DNA from: Raffaelea ambrosiae
Taxonomy: Eukaryota; Ascomycota; Sordariomycetes; Ophiostomatales; Ophiostomataceae
Direction of reading: 5' to 3'
Assembly (NCBI GenBank): GCA_002778195.1
Contig: PCDI01000005.1
Span: forward strand, 2,232,124-2,296,123
Length of the DNA: 64,000 bases
The position numbers and the translations under genes are program-made. The notes under the pieces were generated by a model. It saw only the letters and a list, made by a program, of their open reading frames with translations, was not told the origin of the DNA and did no database searches. Below are positions 41,001 through 52,293 of this stretch, one piece after another (the stretch's first letter is position 1; each line of letters starts with the position of its first letter).

Positions 41001-43362
41001 ATAGACAGCGGGTTCTGATCATTCCATTTGTAGCATGTCAATCCTCATGAAGCCATAGACGCCGAGTCACGGCGGCTCCAGGCCGATGTCGCAAATAGCG
41101 AGACGAATGTCTATGCTATCAATATCGAGATCAAAAGACTGAAAGACCTAGAGAAAGAGGATGAATTGTTCGAAGATGAGAAACAGCAGTTGGCAGACCT
41201 TGAACAACAACTTCCAGCCGCATCGTGAGCTGCCTTCAAGCCCCAACACTCGAGTCGCTGCAAGAACTAACGCCCTTTTTCTTGGGAATTTTATAGTGAG
41301 ACATTCAATCAGCGAAATGCCAAGTACGTTGAAGAAACAAATCTCCTATTGATTGGCATACTGCTGGTGCTGCAAAAAAAAGAAAAAAAAGAAAAAAAAA
41401 AGAAAAAGAAAAAGGAAAAACAAAAACAAAAACACACACTTCTAACGTCCACTTAGACTCAAAACGCACAGGATTACGACGGTGAAGCGCGACATGACCG
41501 TCCAGTACAAGGCCATGTTTGACCGCTACGTGCCGGACGGTACGCTGAACGTGTTCTGCGTCAGCAACACAGACTACTGGCTACAGCGCAGACTGGATGC
41601 CGTTGGCAACCCCCATTTGCTGGAGCTGTCCGGCATCCCCGAGGTTCGTCGCCACTGTCGCACCCTGGTCGGCGACAGCAACATGCGCGCGGCGTCCCAT
41701 TTTGTCCACGGTGAGGTTCCCGCTCTTCTGGGGCGCGCGGAGCTGTGGGTAGAGTCGAGCGCGGGCGACATGGCGGCTGAGCAGAAGCGCAGGATTGGGG
41801 ACATTTTGTCGACATTTGAGAGGAGCCTCCGCGATGTAAGCATGATGTCCAGCCCCACCCCCCACGGAGCTTCCGTGCGCACTTGTCCCCCGGATGAGGC
41901 TGCAAACATGGGCGAATACAAATGAATGACCATATTCCAGACATATTCGAATATCGGAGTCCTGCTTCCTATGGGCGGTCTAAGCAGAGAGATGAACACC
42001 AAGTTTGAGGCTGAGATCTATCGAAACTGTGCGTTGCATTTTCTTCCTTTTTTTTCTTCTTTGGTCCGTTCTATTATGGATTCTTTTCTACCCACCCTTC
42101 ATACCGTTGGTTTGGTCACTACCCAAGTCTAATTATGTGAACACGGCCAAACAGGCTGCCAAGCACGTGTATGGAGTAAGGCAGCAGGCGAGAAGGCAAA
42201 GGAATGGCGCAGTGTAAGTTCACAAGACCCCCCCTTCTGCCGATCACACCACCGGCCTGTGCTAATTCGTGTTCTTCCGCATACAGTGGGCAGCAGGTAT
42301 GTGCCACCCCGGATTCCTCCAGGGTGTCCAGAATATGGCAAGTGGTTCCTTGCTGACAACCCAATCTCGCACAGCCTCGTATCTCGCCTTCGTCCGAGAC
42401 TACGGCGACAACAACACTGGCCTCAAAAAGGACCGAAACTGGAACTGGGAGGCCATCTCCAAAATGGTCACCGATCTGCGGCCGCACTGGCAAAAGCTGC
42501 GACGCGACCTGGCCGAGCAGGAGGCGGCCCTCCGGTCTGATATGAGGGCGGCATCCGCCGATGCAATCCGTCGTCTTGGTGAGAGCCGCCCGCAAGACCA
42601 AAAAGAGAACTGCAGACCATCTGCGGCGCGAAGCGTGGCTAACGTGGCTGACTAGATGCCGAACTGCGAACCACCGCCGTGGAGTCGCCCGACACCATCA
42701 CCACGACCCTCGCGTCGCAAGACAGCCAGCTGGATGTAGCGATCGACAAGCTCTGCCATCGTTTCGAAACGGGCCTCTCGTAGGTGGCCCCTCGTCTTTC
42801 TTCTTGATTTCTTCGCATGTGTCGGCTCAGGCAGGCTGACAGTCCGCTCCGCTGCCGACATCTTTAGGAAACTCGAAGGGGACGCTCTTTCCGGCGTGCG
42901 CACGTCGCTCATCACGCGGGCCATGGAGGGCATATACCGGAAATATGGAGCCGAAATAGCCGGTCAGTGCATTTTTATTGTTTTGTTTATTCTTGTTTTT
43001 CTTTGATTTCCTGCAGACGAGCAGATCGTCGGCCACTGCTGACTGCGTGGCGCACCTTTCCAGGACCCGGCAGCCAAGACAAACTGCATGCCCTGATCCT
43101 GCGCAAATTGTCCGCCCCAGACACCTTCCACGAACTGATGTGGACGTTCAAAACCCGGTTCCGGCTCTTGGCCAACGCGCTGCACGACGACCTGCACAGG
43201 AAGGCCAGCGACCACCTCGAGAGCATCCGACAGACGCTCGACAGCATCCGCGGCCAGAACGCGCTGCTGGAAAGCGAAAAGGACCCTGGGCTGCGCGACC
43301 GTGTGGCGGCCGAGGTGGCCTCGGCCAGAAACGTCTTGCAGCGTGTCCAGGCCGCATTCTAG
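38037..43362 (+). CDS. Large GTPase of the dynamin/SLIP-GC kind
   Basis: Sixteen exons: 38037-38048, 38111-39710, 39822-39874, 40012-40475, 40583-40638, 40739-40920, 41034-41224, 41297-41323, 41472-41835, 41941-42028, 42155-42213, 42287-42296, 42375-42578, 42656-42779, 42835-42962, 43064-43362, giving 1286 residues. The first 12-nt exon (MSTP) joins DRNTRASS; about 500 residues of Pro/Ser-rich disorder follow. The GTPase domain has P-loop GVSGVGKSS (about 533-541, split by intron 2), G3 DLPGLRD (about 726) and G4 TKSD (about 786), then a helical stretch (YAINIEIKRLKDLEKEDEL). A late exon reads LAFVRDYGDNNTG, as in fungal nuclear-GTPase-like proteins. The C terminus is helical. One exon is 10 nt. 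Role unknown; membrane or nuclear remodelling are family-based guesses. Confidence 0.83.
38717..38884 (+). repeat. Perfect 84-bp tandem duplication in GTPase exon 2
   Basis: Two identical 84-bp units encode PQRPASAAGRPFPAPTNLP-containing 28-residue repeats in frame, followed by a partial third (ccccttcccc). Absence of differences indicates a recent event or an assembly duplication. Confidence 0.95.
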
Positions 43363-44204
43363 AAGCAGACACGTGTGCTCCCAGGAGGAGGGTTGTGCGT
43401 GCTATGGCAAAGCGTACTGGACGTCGCGGCGGGCCGGGAAGAAGAGCTGTATCTGGGATCACAACAAGACACTCGATGGGTTCTCGGATGACGAAGCGAA
43501 GCACATCTTCTAGACGCGCGACTTACTGGATCGAAAGTCTTGGCCATTATATAATCCCCTGCCACTGGCATGGCTAGTGGCTCAGATAAGGAGAGCCGTT
43601 GTAAATTAGCTGAAAAGGGCAGGAGAGAATTGCGTCATTAGCCCGGCGGCACCCAATCGCCGGTTCCGAGATGCAGGGCATTATCGCCGCTATGAAGCCG
43701 TGCTCATTGGCTGCATCACACCCCAACGGCCGGAGCTATCCATGGCCTGGACAAGCGTCGCTGCAGAACATCAAACCAGGGCACGCAGCTCTGGCTGCAG
43801 ACGGTTATCCGGTTGGTCCATTTCTCCTCCTCCCGGCAAGCCCCAAGACGACTAATCGTCAGCTGCGTCTCTGGGCGGCTTCGATCCCACTCAGTGTAGG
43901 GGCGTTGCTATCTGCAACCTGCCCCGCGGTGGTCTGCAGAGATAAAGCCATGTTGTCTCGCGACGGGAGACGGGCTCGATCCATTACACCGGCAGCGATA
44001 TCTGATGGATATCATTGGATCGCTCTCCTGCTGTCGTGTTCACTCTTCCGGCCGCTGCCCATTCATATAGAGCTGTTGGCAATGCATGCCCATCCTTTGC
44101 TCCCCCGTGCTAAGAAGCCCGTGTCGATGACCCAAGACGACCGTCACCCGTAAGCTTTCGTGAATACGTCATCTTGTATTGATTCCACATCGTTTCTCTT
44201 GATC
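43363..44204. other. Intergenic region with a dispersed repeat copy
   Basis: About 43621-43715 resembles 11241-11352. The rest is unique and without gene signals apart from the promoter of the dimethylformamidase gene. Confidence 0.5.
43621..43715. repeat. Second copy of a dispersed non-coding repeat
   Basis: Shared landmarks with 11241-11352, in the same order, are ggagaga(a)ttgcgtca, cccaatcgsc, gatgcMRggca, cgcHgctatgaRgcc and cattggct. Identity is roughly 70 percent by eye. Confidence 0.6.
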
Positions 44205-46561
44205 ATGTCGACACTTGACCAGCCACCCAAGGGGTATCCGGCCGAGATCATTGGATATGCCGATCCTTGGATTGCCAGCCCCGGAGACACGGTCTCCATC
44301 AAAGTACGACGATATGCTCTGCCACAGCACCTAGTGAATGCATGCTGACTTTCTCCCCCCCCACACCCCTCTTGCAGGTCTCGTGCACAGAGCCAGAGTA
44401 CACCTACAGAACCATTCGTATTATCCAGGGCGTCGAGGCCGAGCACTCGCCCGTAAAAAAGGAAGAAGTCATCTCTGCCATACCCGAGGGAAAGGCCACG
44501 GGCCGGTTTCAGCTTGCCCGTCCCGGGTCGTATGGCATCGTCGAAGGATGGCTGTCCGCTCCTGTTTCGTCCATCGGCGGCCTCAAGGTGTCGTTCTTCA
44601 TGCAGCCGTGGCTGCCTCTCTCCGGCCACAAGCAAGCGCTTCTGTCGACGCTGAACGCCGATGAGAAGACGGGCTTTGCTGTGGTGGTGACCGAAGACGC
44701 CCTGCTCGAGCTGTGGGTGGGCACGGGCGATGCGGTCGAAGTGGTGCCCACGGGCGTTGCGGTCGAGAAGAAGCGATGGGCCAAGGTCACCATGACGGTG
44801 GCCGGATCGAGCGTGTCGTGCACATGCCGGCCCCTGCCCTACTTTGCCGAGGCCGGCGGCCCCGCTGTCACGGTGGCGCACACGCTGGCGGGCTCGTTTG
44901 CTCTCTCGGCCGCGGCGCCGCTGATGTTCGGCGCCTGCCTGGCCGCGTCGGCGGGCCAGTCGTTTCCGCGGGCGACCCATTTCCTCAACGGGCGCATCGC
45001 CAAGCCGACCATCAAGACGCACGGCGGCGCGTCGCCCACGACGCTGGTCCAGTACGACTTTGCGCGGGAGATCAACAGCAGCACGATCGTCGACGTCTCG
45101 GGCCACGGCCGGCACGGCCGGCTGGTCAACGCGCCGACGCGCGCCGTCCGGAGCCACGACTGGGACGGCTCGGAGGCGGACTGGACCAAGGTGACGACCG
45201 GCTACGGCGGCATCCACTTCCACGACGACGACCTGGACGACGCCTGCTGGGCGACAGACTTTACGGTGACGATCCCCCCCGGCGCGCGCTCGGGCGCGTA
45301 CGCGGTGCAGCTGACGGCGACCAACGGGCGGACCACGGACAGCGTGCCGATCCTGGTGCGGCCGAGCGAGGCGGCCTGGAACGACAACCGGGCGGGCAAG
45401 GTGGCGTTTGTGCTGTCGACGTTTACGTACCTGGCGTACGCCAACGAGCACCTGTACGACACGCAGCGGTCGTCGTGCGTGGACGTGGGGCCGGGCTTCG
45501 ACTGGGACAAGGACGTGTACGACAGCGAGGACTTCCAGCGCATGCAGCGGCGCACCGACGTGGGGCTGGCGTGCTACGACGTGCACCACGACGACTCGGG
45601 CACGGTGTTCTCGTCGGCCAAGCGGCCGATCCTCAACATGCGGCCGGGCTACGTCATGTGGGCGTTCAGCCGGCCGCGCGAGTTCAGCGCCGACTGCATG
45701 ATGATCGGCTTCCTCGAGCAGCAGGGCATCCCCTACGAGGTGCTCACCGACCACGACCTGCACGCGCGCGGCGTCGCCGCCCTGGCCGGCTTCAACACCG
45801 TGCTGACCGGCAGCCACCCGGAGTACCCGACCCTGCAGTCGTACAATGCGTATCTGGCGTACGCCCGCCAGGGCGGCGGCGGCGGCGGCAACCTCGTCTA
45901 CCTCGGCGGCAACGGCTTCTACTGGGTCGCGTCGGCCGACCTGGACGCCCACCCGCACCGCATCGAGATCCGCCGCGGCGACCAGGGCGTGCGCTCGTAC
46001 ACGCTGCCGGGCGCGGAGCGCGTGCACGCGACCAGCGGCCAGGTCGGCGGCCTGTGGCGCAGCCGCGGGCTGCCGTGCAACGCGCTCTTCGGCATCGGCT
46101 TCACGGGCGAGGGCTTCGGGCCCGGCGTGCCCTTCCGGCGCTCGGCGCTGAGCCAGACGGACGCCAGCGTGGCCTGGATGTTTGCGGGCCTGGGCGCGGA
46201 CGAGCTGATCGGCACCGGCGGCGTGGCCGGCGCGGGCGGCGCCAGCGGCGACGAGATCGACCGGTTCGACGTCGGCAACGGCAGCCCGACCAGCGTCAAG
46301 ATCCTGGCGGCCAGCACCGGCCACCCGGACACGTTTGGGCTGGCCGTCGAGGACGCCAACTTCCCCGTCGTCGACATGCTGGGCACGCAGAACCCCAACA
46401 TCCGCTCCGACCTGACGTACTACCGCGCGTCCGGCGGCGGCGGCGTCTTCTCCGTGGGCAGCATCAACTGGGTGTGCTCGGTGGCCTACGACGGCTACCA
46501 GAACAGCGCGGCCCGGCTGACGGGGAATGTCATCCGGGGCTTCCTGCAAGGGCGGCGGTGA
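44205..46561 (+). CDS. N,N-dimethylformamidase large-subunit-like hydrolase
   Basis: Exons 44205-44303 and 44378-46561 give 760 residues; the join reads DTVSIK/VSCTEPEYTYR. The family signature PAEIIGYADPWIASPGDTV starts the protein, followed by a lectin-like beta domain (VQYDFAREINSSTIVDVSGHGRHG), then VAFVLSTFTYLAYANEHL and the catalytic-domain stretch YEVLTDHDLHARG with VLTGSHPEYPT. Bacterial DmfA2 hydrolyses dimethylformamide to formate and dimethylamine, using an iron centre bound by Tyr/Glu side chains. Fungal members are long known only by similarity, so an amide substrate is likely but unidentified. No signal peptide is seen. Confidence 0.92.
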
Positions 46562-48870
46562 GGGGATGCTGTCCCGCATCGGCGCGGTGGGCGGGTGGCT
46601 GGGCGGATGGGGCAGCACGGCGGCCTGGTCGGATGAGGTTGTGTTGGACAAGAGAAGGCTACGACTGTTCGCACTGTATTGTTTAATAAGTCGTTGAGTA
46701 ATTCTTACATTCGTTACTTATTTTACTTACCACCTATTGCGCTAAGTTACCATAGTTAGCAAACTCTTTTTAACACTGGTATTACGATCGGGGAGCCGCA
46801 ACTTGAGGCTGATCTCCTCGTACGGTCCTTAGAGGCCAAGTCTCCGTTCGCAAGCAAAGGTAAGACGCTCCCTTCTATGGTTGATGCAGAGCTGATAAGC
46901 CCCATCAAACTTAGAGAACTGTTAATCCGTGTGTTAGGATATGGTTGCCACAACCCGTACTAACCCCGCACCTAGCCCTCCTAGCCTACCATCACCCACT
47001 AGCGACAGCGGCAGCTAAACACGTAAGACACTCATTCTCCCCACCTTTATCACATTCCGCTAACGCTCACCGCATCAACAGACCAATCCGAAGATTGGGC
47101 CAAACCTTTCCTGGATACTGTGTTAAATCCATATGCCCAAGCCAACGTAGCAAGCTGGCGGGCGCCCGATAAGCCATTACAGCGCAAACATCACCCAGGC
47201 CGAAATTGGAATCTTAAAAAAACGGCGCTGCTCTGTAACAACCCAAATGCGGTAATCGATCTGCCACATAAAGACACGTGAGAAAAGGTTCCACAGGTCT
47301 GCTTGTGTCGGCCTGGCTAAGCGCCATGCGCTGCTTTATATTGCACTTCCCGCGCCTATACAGGTTGCGACAACTACAGGTTTTGGCAACGTAGGAAGGA
47401 ACGGATCCTGCCCTACGTTCGGGGCGAGTTGCTTTCCGCTTTGCTTGAAACTAGTTGATATTGTTTATACGTCATTATAAAACCAGAGCTAGCTAACATG
47501 CATTTAGTTATACACGTGGAAAATACGACGGGAAAGGTGTTACGAGGGTTTGATGAAAGATTTTAAAAATAGTTTAATTCAAACTTTACTTAGTTTTATA
47601 CTCAGTTTTAGGTGTATAATGTTACAAACCGCATTTTCACAGTCTGTGTGCATTTACTAAAAGGCGGGGATTATAAAAAGTTTATAACCGACTTATATTT
47701 TAAACACTTTTAGTCTTTCTATATAAACCAGACTTAAATTGAATATAACAACAGTACATCCTCTAAAAACTTCGATATAGTTGGGACTGGTCCTAGTACA
47801 GCCATCGTGCGAGAGTACAATTATTTCTGCGCCGACCTCGTGTTAAATCCGTATATTACATAGCGCTATAAATTTAGTGTTAAGTCGAACCCATTGGTTT
47901 TCGGCCGGGATTTAGCCGGGGGTAAAATTAAAAACAGTTCATTTCTTAAGGGTTTAAAAGCGCAAACAAGGTGGTTAGTTACAACGTACCATAGCTGCGT
48001 GGGGGATGCGCAGGGCGCACTCTGAATGCAGCTAGGTTATAGCTGGGTTGTTTTTCTTAACGCACTTACGGTTTTACGTAATAAAATGATCTTTCGGGGA
48101 GTGCAGGGCCTAGGCGTGGACTCTGGTTTTGTAATATTCGTAAAGTAATCGTGGTTAGATGCGATGTATCGAGGAAGAAAGCCGGATATAAATATGTGTC
48201 CCGGGGTAAACCGGTTTCTCCCACTTAGGCACCAACGGAAAAGTCTTTATGGCGGGGCATTTCGAACCTCGGAAAAACCTTATTTTGATATCATCGTAAG
48301 ACACCACCTACAAGCAATAGCGATGAGGCTTTAGAGAATAGAGGATATTTACATCTCACGATATATGGCTAACACGTAGTTGTCTTAGTGTATTTTGAGG
48401 TAGTACAAACAATGCAACCGACAAACAATGGTGATTAATCTCGACATTTACATAGGCTTGAAAAAGAAGATAAAAAAAGAAAATCCAAGAAAAAGAACGA
48501 TATCTTTTTGTTTCCTTTGCCACCTCCTTCGTTGTCTGCTTTGCTGCATATGGTGTATACCGGCGCAAGCTTTTTGCATACCCTCGTGACAAAGCCCTAG
48601 CACGTAACTCTCTGCGCCACTTTCTACGGCTGGGACCGGTTGTGCTTCGTTCTTCATCGTTCTCACCAAGTTGCACGATTCCAACGTCTTTGCAATAGCC
48701 ACCGTGCTAGCATTGTCCATCCGACCATCCGACCATCATAGACGTTTGCATCGACTCGTGATAATGGTAACTAAGCGCACGTCGGGCCGGCTCCGGCTCT
48801 TGCCCCCTCCCCTGCTCAGCCGGGCCGGCAATCCGGCGACGAGAGTGTGTTGCTGTTCCATTAGCTAACA
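46562..48870. other. AT-rich gene desert
   Basis: From about 46680 to 48430 the sequence changes abruptly to AT-rich DNA with no long frames, many TpA steps and only faint codon structure, unlike the GC-rich flanks. This is the usual appearance of repeat DNA altered by repeat-induced point mutation. No transposase or reverse transcriptase motif could be read. Towards 48450-48870 composition returns to normal and two short frames occur. Confidence 0.7.
48448..48720 (-). CDS. Short hypothetical frame (90 residues)
   Basis: It starts at a true ATG (48720) and ends within an A/T-rich tail. MDNASTVAIAKTLESCNLV looks protein-like, but there is no family, intron or neighbour support. It may be a remnant at the edge of the AT-rich tract. 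Confidence 0.2.
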   Translation of the reverse strand: MDNASTVAIAKTLESCNLVRTMKNEAQPVPAVESGAESYVLGLCHEGMQKACAGIHHMQQSRQRRRWQRKQKDIVLFLGFSFFIFFFKPM

Positions 48871-49101
48871 ATGTCTAGCGGTATTCTCCAGTCGCTTATG
48901 ACTATCCCGTCGACGGCTCCTACGGCTACGACACCGACCGCGATAGGCCGCGATAAGGAGAAAACGGGGACTTGGAAGAGACTTCGAAAGCGGGCGCAGA
49001 GTATGGGCACGAGTATGAGAATCCGGGCCCGGCGTAGCACGCAAATGCTGTTTATTAGAGAACTCTTTCGCGACGAGCACGGAGACGGCGACCATAGCTA
49101 A
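48871..49101 (+). CDS. Short hypothetical basic protein (76 residues)
   Basis: An ATG in a favourable AACAATG context opens a 76-residue frame rich in Arg, Lys and Thr (WKRLRKRAQSMGTSMRIRARR). No motif beyond basic character is seen. Either a small lineage-specific gene or chance. Confidence 0.25.
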   Translation: MSSGILQSLMTIPSTAPTATTPTAIGRDKEKTGTWKRLRKRAQSMGTSMRIRARRSTQMLFIRELFRDEHGDGDHS

Positions 49102-49535
49102 TCTGCTTAGTGATCAGTAGGCTGTGAGTTTTTTTTTTTTTTTCGCCAATACACGTGCAGGATTTCAAGCAGACGCGCTTTGGAGTTTTTTTCTTTCTTT
49201 TTTGATTGAGGAGTCATTTCTCTTTTCTTTGTTTTGCTTTGCTTTTCTTCTCTTCTCTTTTCGATCCATTCAATTTATTTTTGTCCGAGTACGGTTCATT
49301 GTCTGTTCTATCCCAAGTCTCGTGTAATCATGAAAAGCAGGAACGGAACTAGTTTATTCTTCGAAAAAAAGCATGTTTTGATGGGCAGACGGGGCGCACA
49401 GAACCTGTCATGGTCACAGAACGCCAAGAAAAACGGGAGACCCTATCAAAAAATGAAAAAAAGACAATGGCCCCGGAAATTCCAGTGAAGAAGGAGGGAA
49501 AAAAGAAAAGGTCAGTAAAAAATTGCAAAAATACA
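49102..49535. other. Intergenic, T- and A-rich
   Basis: Long T runs around 49129-49143 and TTTTCTT-rich sequence to 49280. Nothing gene-like before the tRNA. Confidence 0.6.
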
Positions 49536-49608
49536 TGCCCAGACGCGGGATCGAACCGCGGACCTCCTGCTTACTAGGCAGGCGCAACTACCGCTGTGCT
49601 ACCCGGGC
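49536..49608 (-). tRNA. tRNA-Thr (anticodon AGU)
   Basis: The minus strand folds as a 73-nt cloverleaf. The acceptor stem GCCCGGG pairs with TCTGGGC (two G-U pairs) with discriminator A. The anticodon stem CCTGC/GCAGG encloses the loop CTAGTAA, giving AGT. The T arm has the standard GGTTCGATCCC. There is no intron. RNA polymerase III box sequences are internal. A short T run follows about 400 nt away rather than directly, so the terminator was not pinpointed. Confidence 0.93.
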
Positions 49609-49609
49609 T

Positions 49610-50260
49610 TGTTGGAAATCTCGCTTGTCCATGACCATATCAAGCCCGCCGCGCTCGGCCAATGCTTCGCAGGCCCACTGTGTTCCGGCAAACCAGTCTG
49701 CCTCTGCCAGCGCAAACCGGTACCACTCCGTGCCGGTCGCCCATGTCGCGAAATTTTCGCTCCAGAGACGACATCGGCGTCTCGTCGTCGGCATACACGC
49801 CGTCCCCAACACCGTGCCATGGTGGGCATCGCCGGGTATGCTCTCCGGGTCCAGGGCCGGGAACTTCCTGTCCCGGAACGTTTCCACCTTCTTGTGCTGC
49901 TCGACAAGAAAGGCGACCGCCCCGCAGAGCGGCCCCCATCCAGCGGGCCGTGCGCACAGGGTCGGGGCGGTATCCCGGCGTGTGGAGGACGTCGCGCAAG
50001 TCACGCGGGACGCGAACCATGAATATGCCAACGTCCCGGGCGCGGTAGAGCGCCGGCGTGCTGTAGGGGCACGGAATCTGCTTGCCAATGCCACCGCCGG
50101 CGAGGCGGATGTAGCACGCCTGCGCCTCTTTGATGCCGGGCTCGTTCTCCAGACGGCTAGCCCTTGACGACGACCTGGCTGTTGTTGAGGTCATACATCA
50201 GGCCGTATCGGTCTTGATTGATCCGCCGGTGGTAGGGCTCCAATGCCGGGAGCATTACGT
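49610..50260 (-). pseudogene. Decayed gene of unrecognised family beside the tRNA
   Basis: Protein-like minus-strand segments follow each other but in alternating frames: INQDRYGLMYDLNNSQVVVK, then LENEPGIKEAQACYIRLAGG and ALYRARDVGIFMVRVPRD, then VAFLVEQHKKVETFRDRKFP, then VYADDETPMSSLERKFRDMG, and finally TEWYRFALAEADWFAGTQW. At least three frame changes without splice signals are needed, so the gene is broken. The family is not recognised; the product looks like a soluble enzyme. The 5' end may extend to about 50400. Confidence 0.6.
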
Positions 50261-51193
50261 GGGTTTAATCAGTATGAGAACTGGCGTATGTACTCTTGAT
50301 TGTAAGGGGGGTAGAGCTGTCGGTTCTTTCCCACAGCTGCCATCGGGCGAGGATTGTGCCATGGAGCAATCCGTCGTATTGGTCGTTCGTCGATCACTGC
50401 ATGCCCACAGAGACGGTACTCCGGACCAGACATAATTTCAGAGCACCGGTCCTCACTGGCAGAAATAGTAGGCAGACCTCGCCGAAGAACAAAAAAACAT
50501 GGGCTTTACGCACCATCTGACCTAGACAATATGGACAGGTCTTTGTAGAGATGGGCAAGCTTGTTCGGTAAGGAGTGCTTTGGGCTGGCGTGAAAATGGA
50601 CATGGTCGTCTCGCTCACATTCAAGCACCCAGCGCGGCCCAAGCCTCCATGTTGTGCAAGGCATCCCACGACCGCCTCCTGGGCCTCTCGCCTTTGCTCT
50701 CTTTTTTCTTGTTTTTTTTTCTTTTCCTCCAAACGGCCACCCAATTACAGTCTTCTCACCCACATGCGGAGACACGACTTCTGGGAAAGCTGCGAATATG
50801 GCTAGCACGTATCAAATCCAGTTGCGGTTAACGCCCTTGGGCAGAACAGACCCGGACACGAGCTTATCATGGTTCAGATGGACTGCAAATGCAACACGGG
50901 CTAGACTTCGCACTCTGGGCGCTTGCCAGCGTTATCTCCTGCCACCATCCTCCGGAATTACCAAGATTCTGTTCATTCTGATCTGGAAAATGGCCACTCG
51001 GCAAACCACGGCGTCAGCCAAAGAAATGGCGCCGATATCCCCGCGGCACTGATAAGTTCTAGATGCGGAACGCGTGTTCCCCGGATGCCCGTCTCGTTTC
51101 TTATCTATTCGTGGTAAAACAAGAGGCCCCCAGAGCAGAGTTTCACATCGTCCACCTATCCGCCTCCATATTCGTCCCTCTATCCTCTTCAAG
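50261..51193. other. Intergenic region
   Basis: No supported gene. The last 200 nt form the leader of the dioxygenase gene. Confidence 0.5.
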
Positions 51194-52293
51194 ATGAGTG
51201 CGGACAAGGCTGATATCGCCATTGTCTCGTTTGGCCGTTTTCTCCACGGCGATGCGGCCGACCAGGAGGCTGTGGCCAAGCAGATCTACCATGCCTTCTC
51301 CACGGTCGGCTGGGTGTATCTCAAAGACACGGGCATCTCCCAGGCGCGGGTGGATGAGATCTTTGCTCTTGTGCGTGCCGTTCACGCTGAACCAGTGTCT
51401 CGAACCGTGCCAGGCTCGCGAGGATGACGATGCTGACCGTCTTCTTCTTCTCCCAACAGGCCAAAACGTTCTTTGATCTGCCGCGGGAGACCAAGCAGAC
51501 CTGGGCCCTGACCGACCCGGCCCTCAACCAGGGCTACACCGCGCCGGGCACCGAGGGCGAGCGCGCCGGCCGCCACAGCCACAAGGAGTGCTACGAGCAC
51601 CGCCGCTACCGCAACCCGCTGTGCCCGACCGACGACCAGCTGCCGGGCTTCTGCGCCCGTCTGGACGTCTTCTACGCCGAGTGCCTCCACCTGGGCCGCG
51701 CCGTGCTCCGCTGCCTCGCCCTCGCCATGGATCTCGGCAACCCCGACTTCTTTGACGGCATCACCCGCCACGCCGACCCCCAGCTCCGCCTCCTGCACTA
51801 CCCGCCCATCCCGCGCGACACCCTCGACCAGCCGGGCCACGCGCGCATCCCGCCCCACACCGACTTTGGCCTGTGCACCCTGCTCTTCCAGGACTCGATC
51901 GGCGGCCTCGAGGTCGATCCCCAGCACACCGGCGACTTCAAGCCCGCCGTGCCCGTGCCGGGCACCGTGCTCGTCAACATTGCCGACCTGCTGCAGCGGC
52001 TGACCAACGGCCGGGTGCGGAGCACGCGGCACCGCGTGATGTCGCCCGTCCACGAGGACCGGGTGTACGTCGACCCGGACAGCGGACGGGCCATGCTGCC
52101 GGCGCGGTTCTCGATCCCGTTCTTCATCCACCCGGACCCGGAGACGTGGATCGAGCCGATCACCAAGACGCCCGGCGAGGTCAAGAAGTGGGCCGGCGTC
52201 AACGCGGGCGAGTGGCGGACCATGGTGACGGCGCGGAACTACGGGCTGCCTGTGCCGCCCACGGCGGCAGCATCCGTAGCGACGGCCACGTAG
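51194..52293 (+). CDS. Fe(II)/2-oxoglutarate dioxygenase (isopenicillin N synthase-like)
   Basis: Exons 51194-51370 and 51460-52293 give 336 residues; the join reads VDEIFAL/AKTFFDLP. The N-terminal DIOX_N part (VSFGRFLHGD...GWVYLKDTGI) precedes the jelly-roll core. The metal triad is H192-T-D194 in PPHTDFG and H250 in RSTRHRV, and R275-x-S277 in ARFSIPFF binds 2-oxoglutarate. Fungal relatives act on diverse small molecules, including thymine-type bases and secondary metabolites; the substrate is not predictable here. The protein is probably cytosolic. It converges on the MaoC-like gene at 52905. Confidence 0.93.

Noticed and set aside
44144..46651. Very long minus-strand frame (835 codons) opposite the dimethylformamidase gene
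   Set aside because: It is Arg/Ala/Val-rich with no family motif and mirrors the codon bias of the real plus-strand gene; typical antisense shadow in GC-rich DNA.
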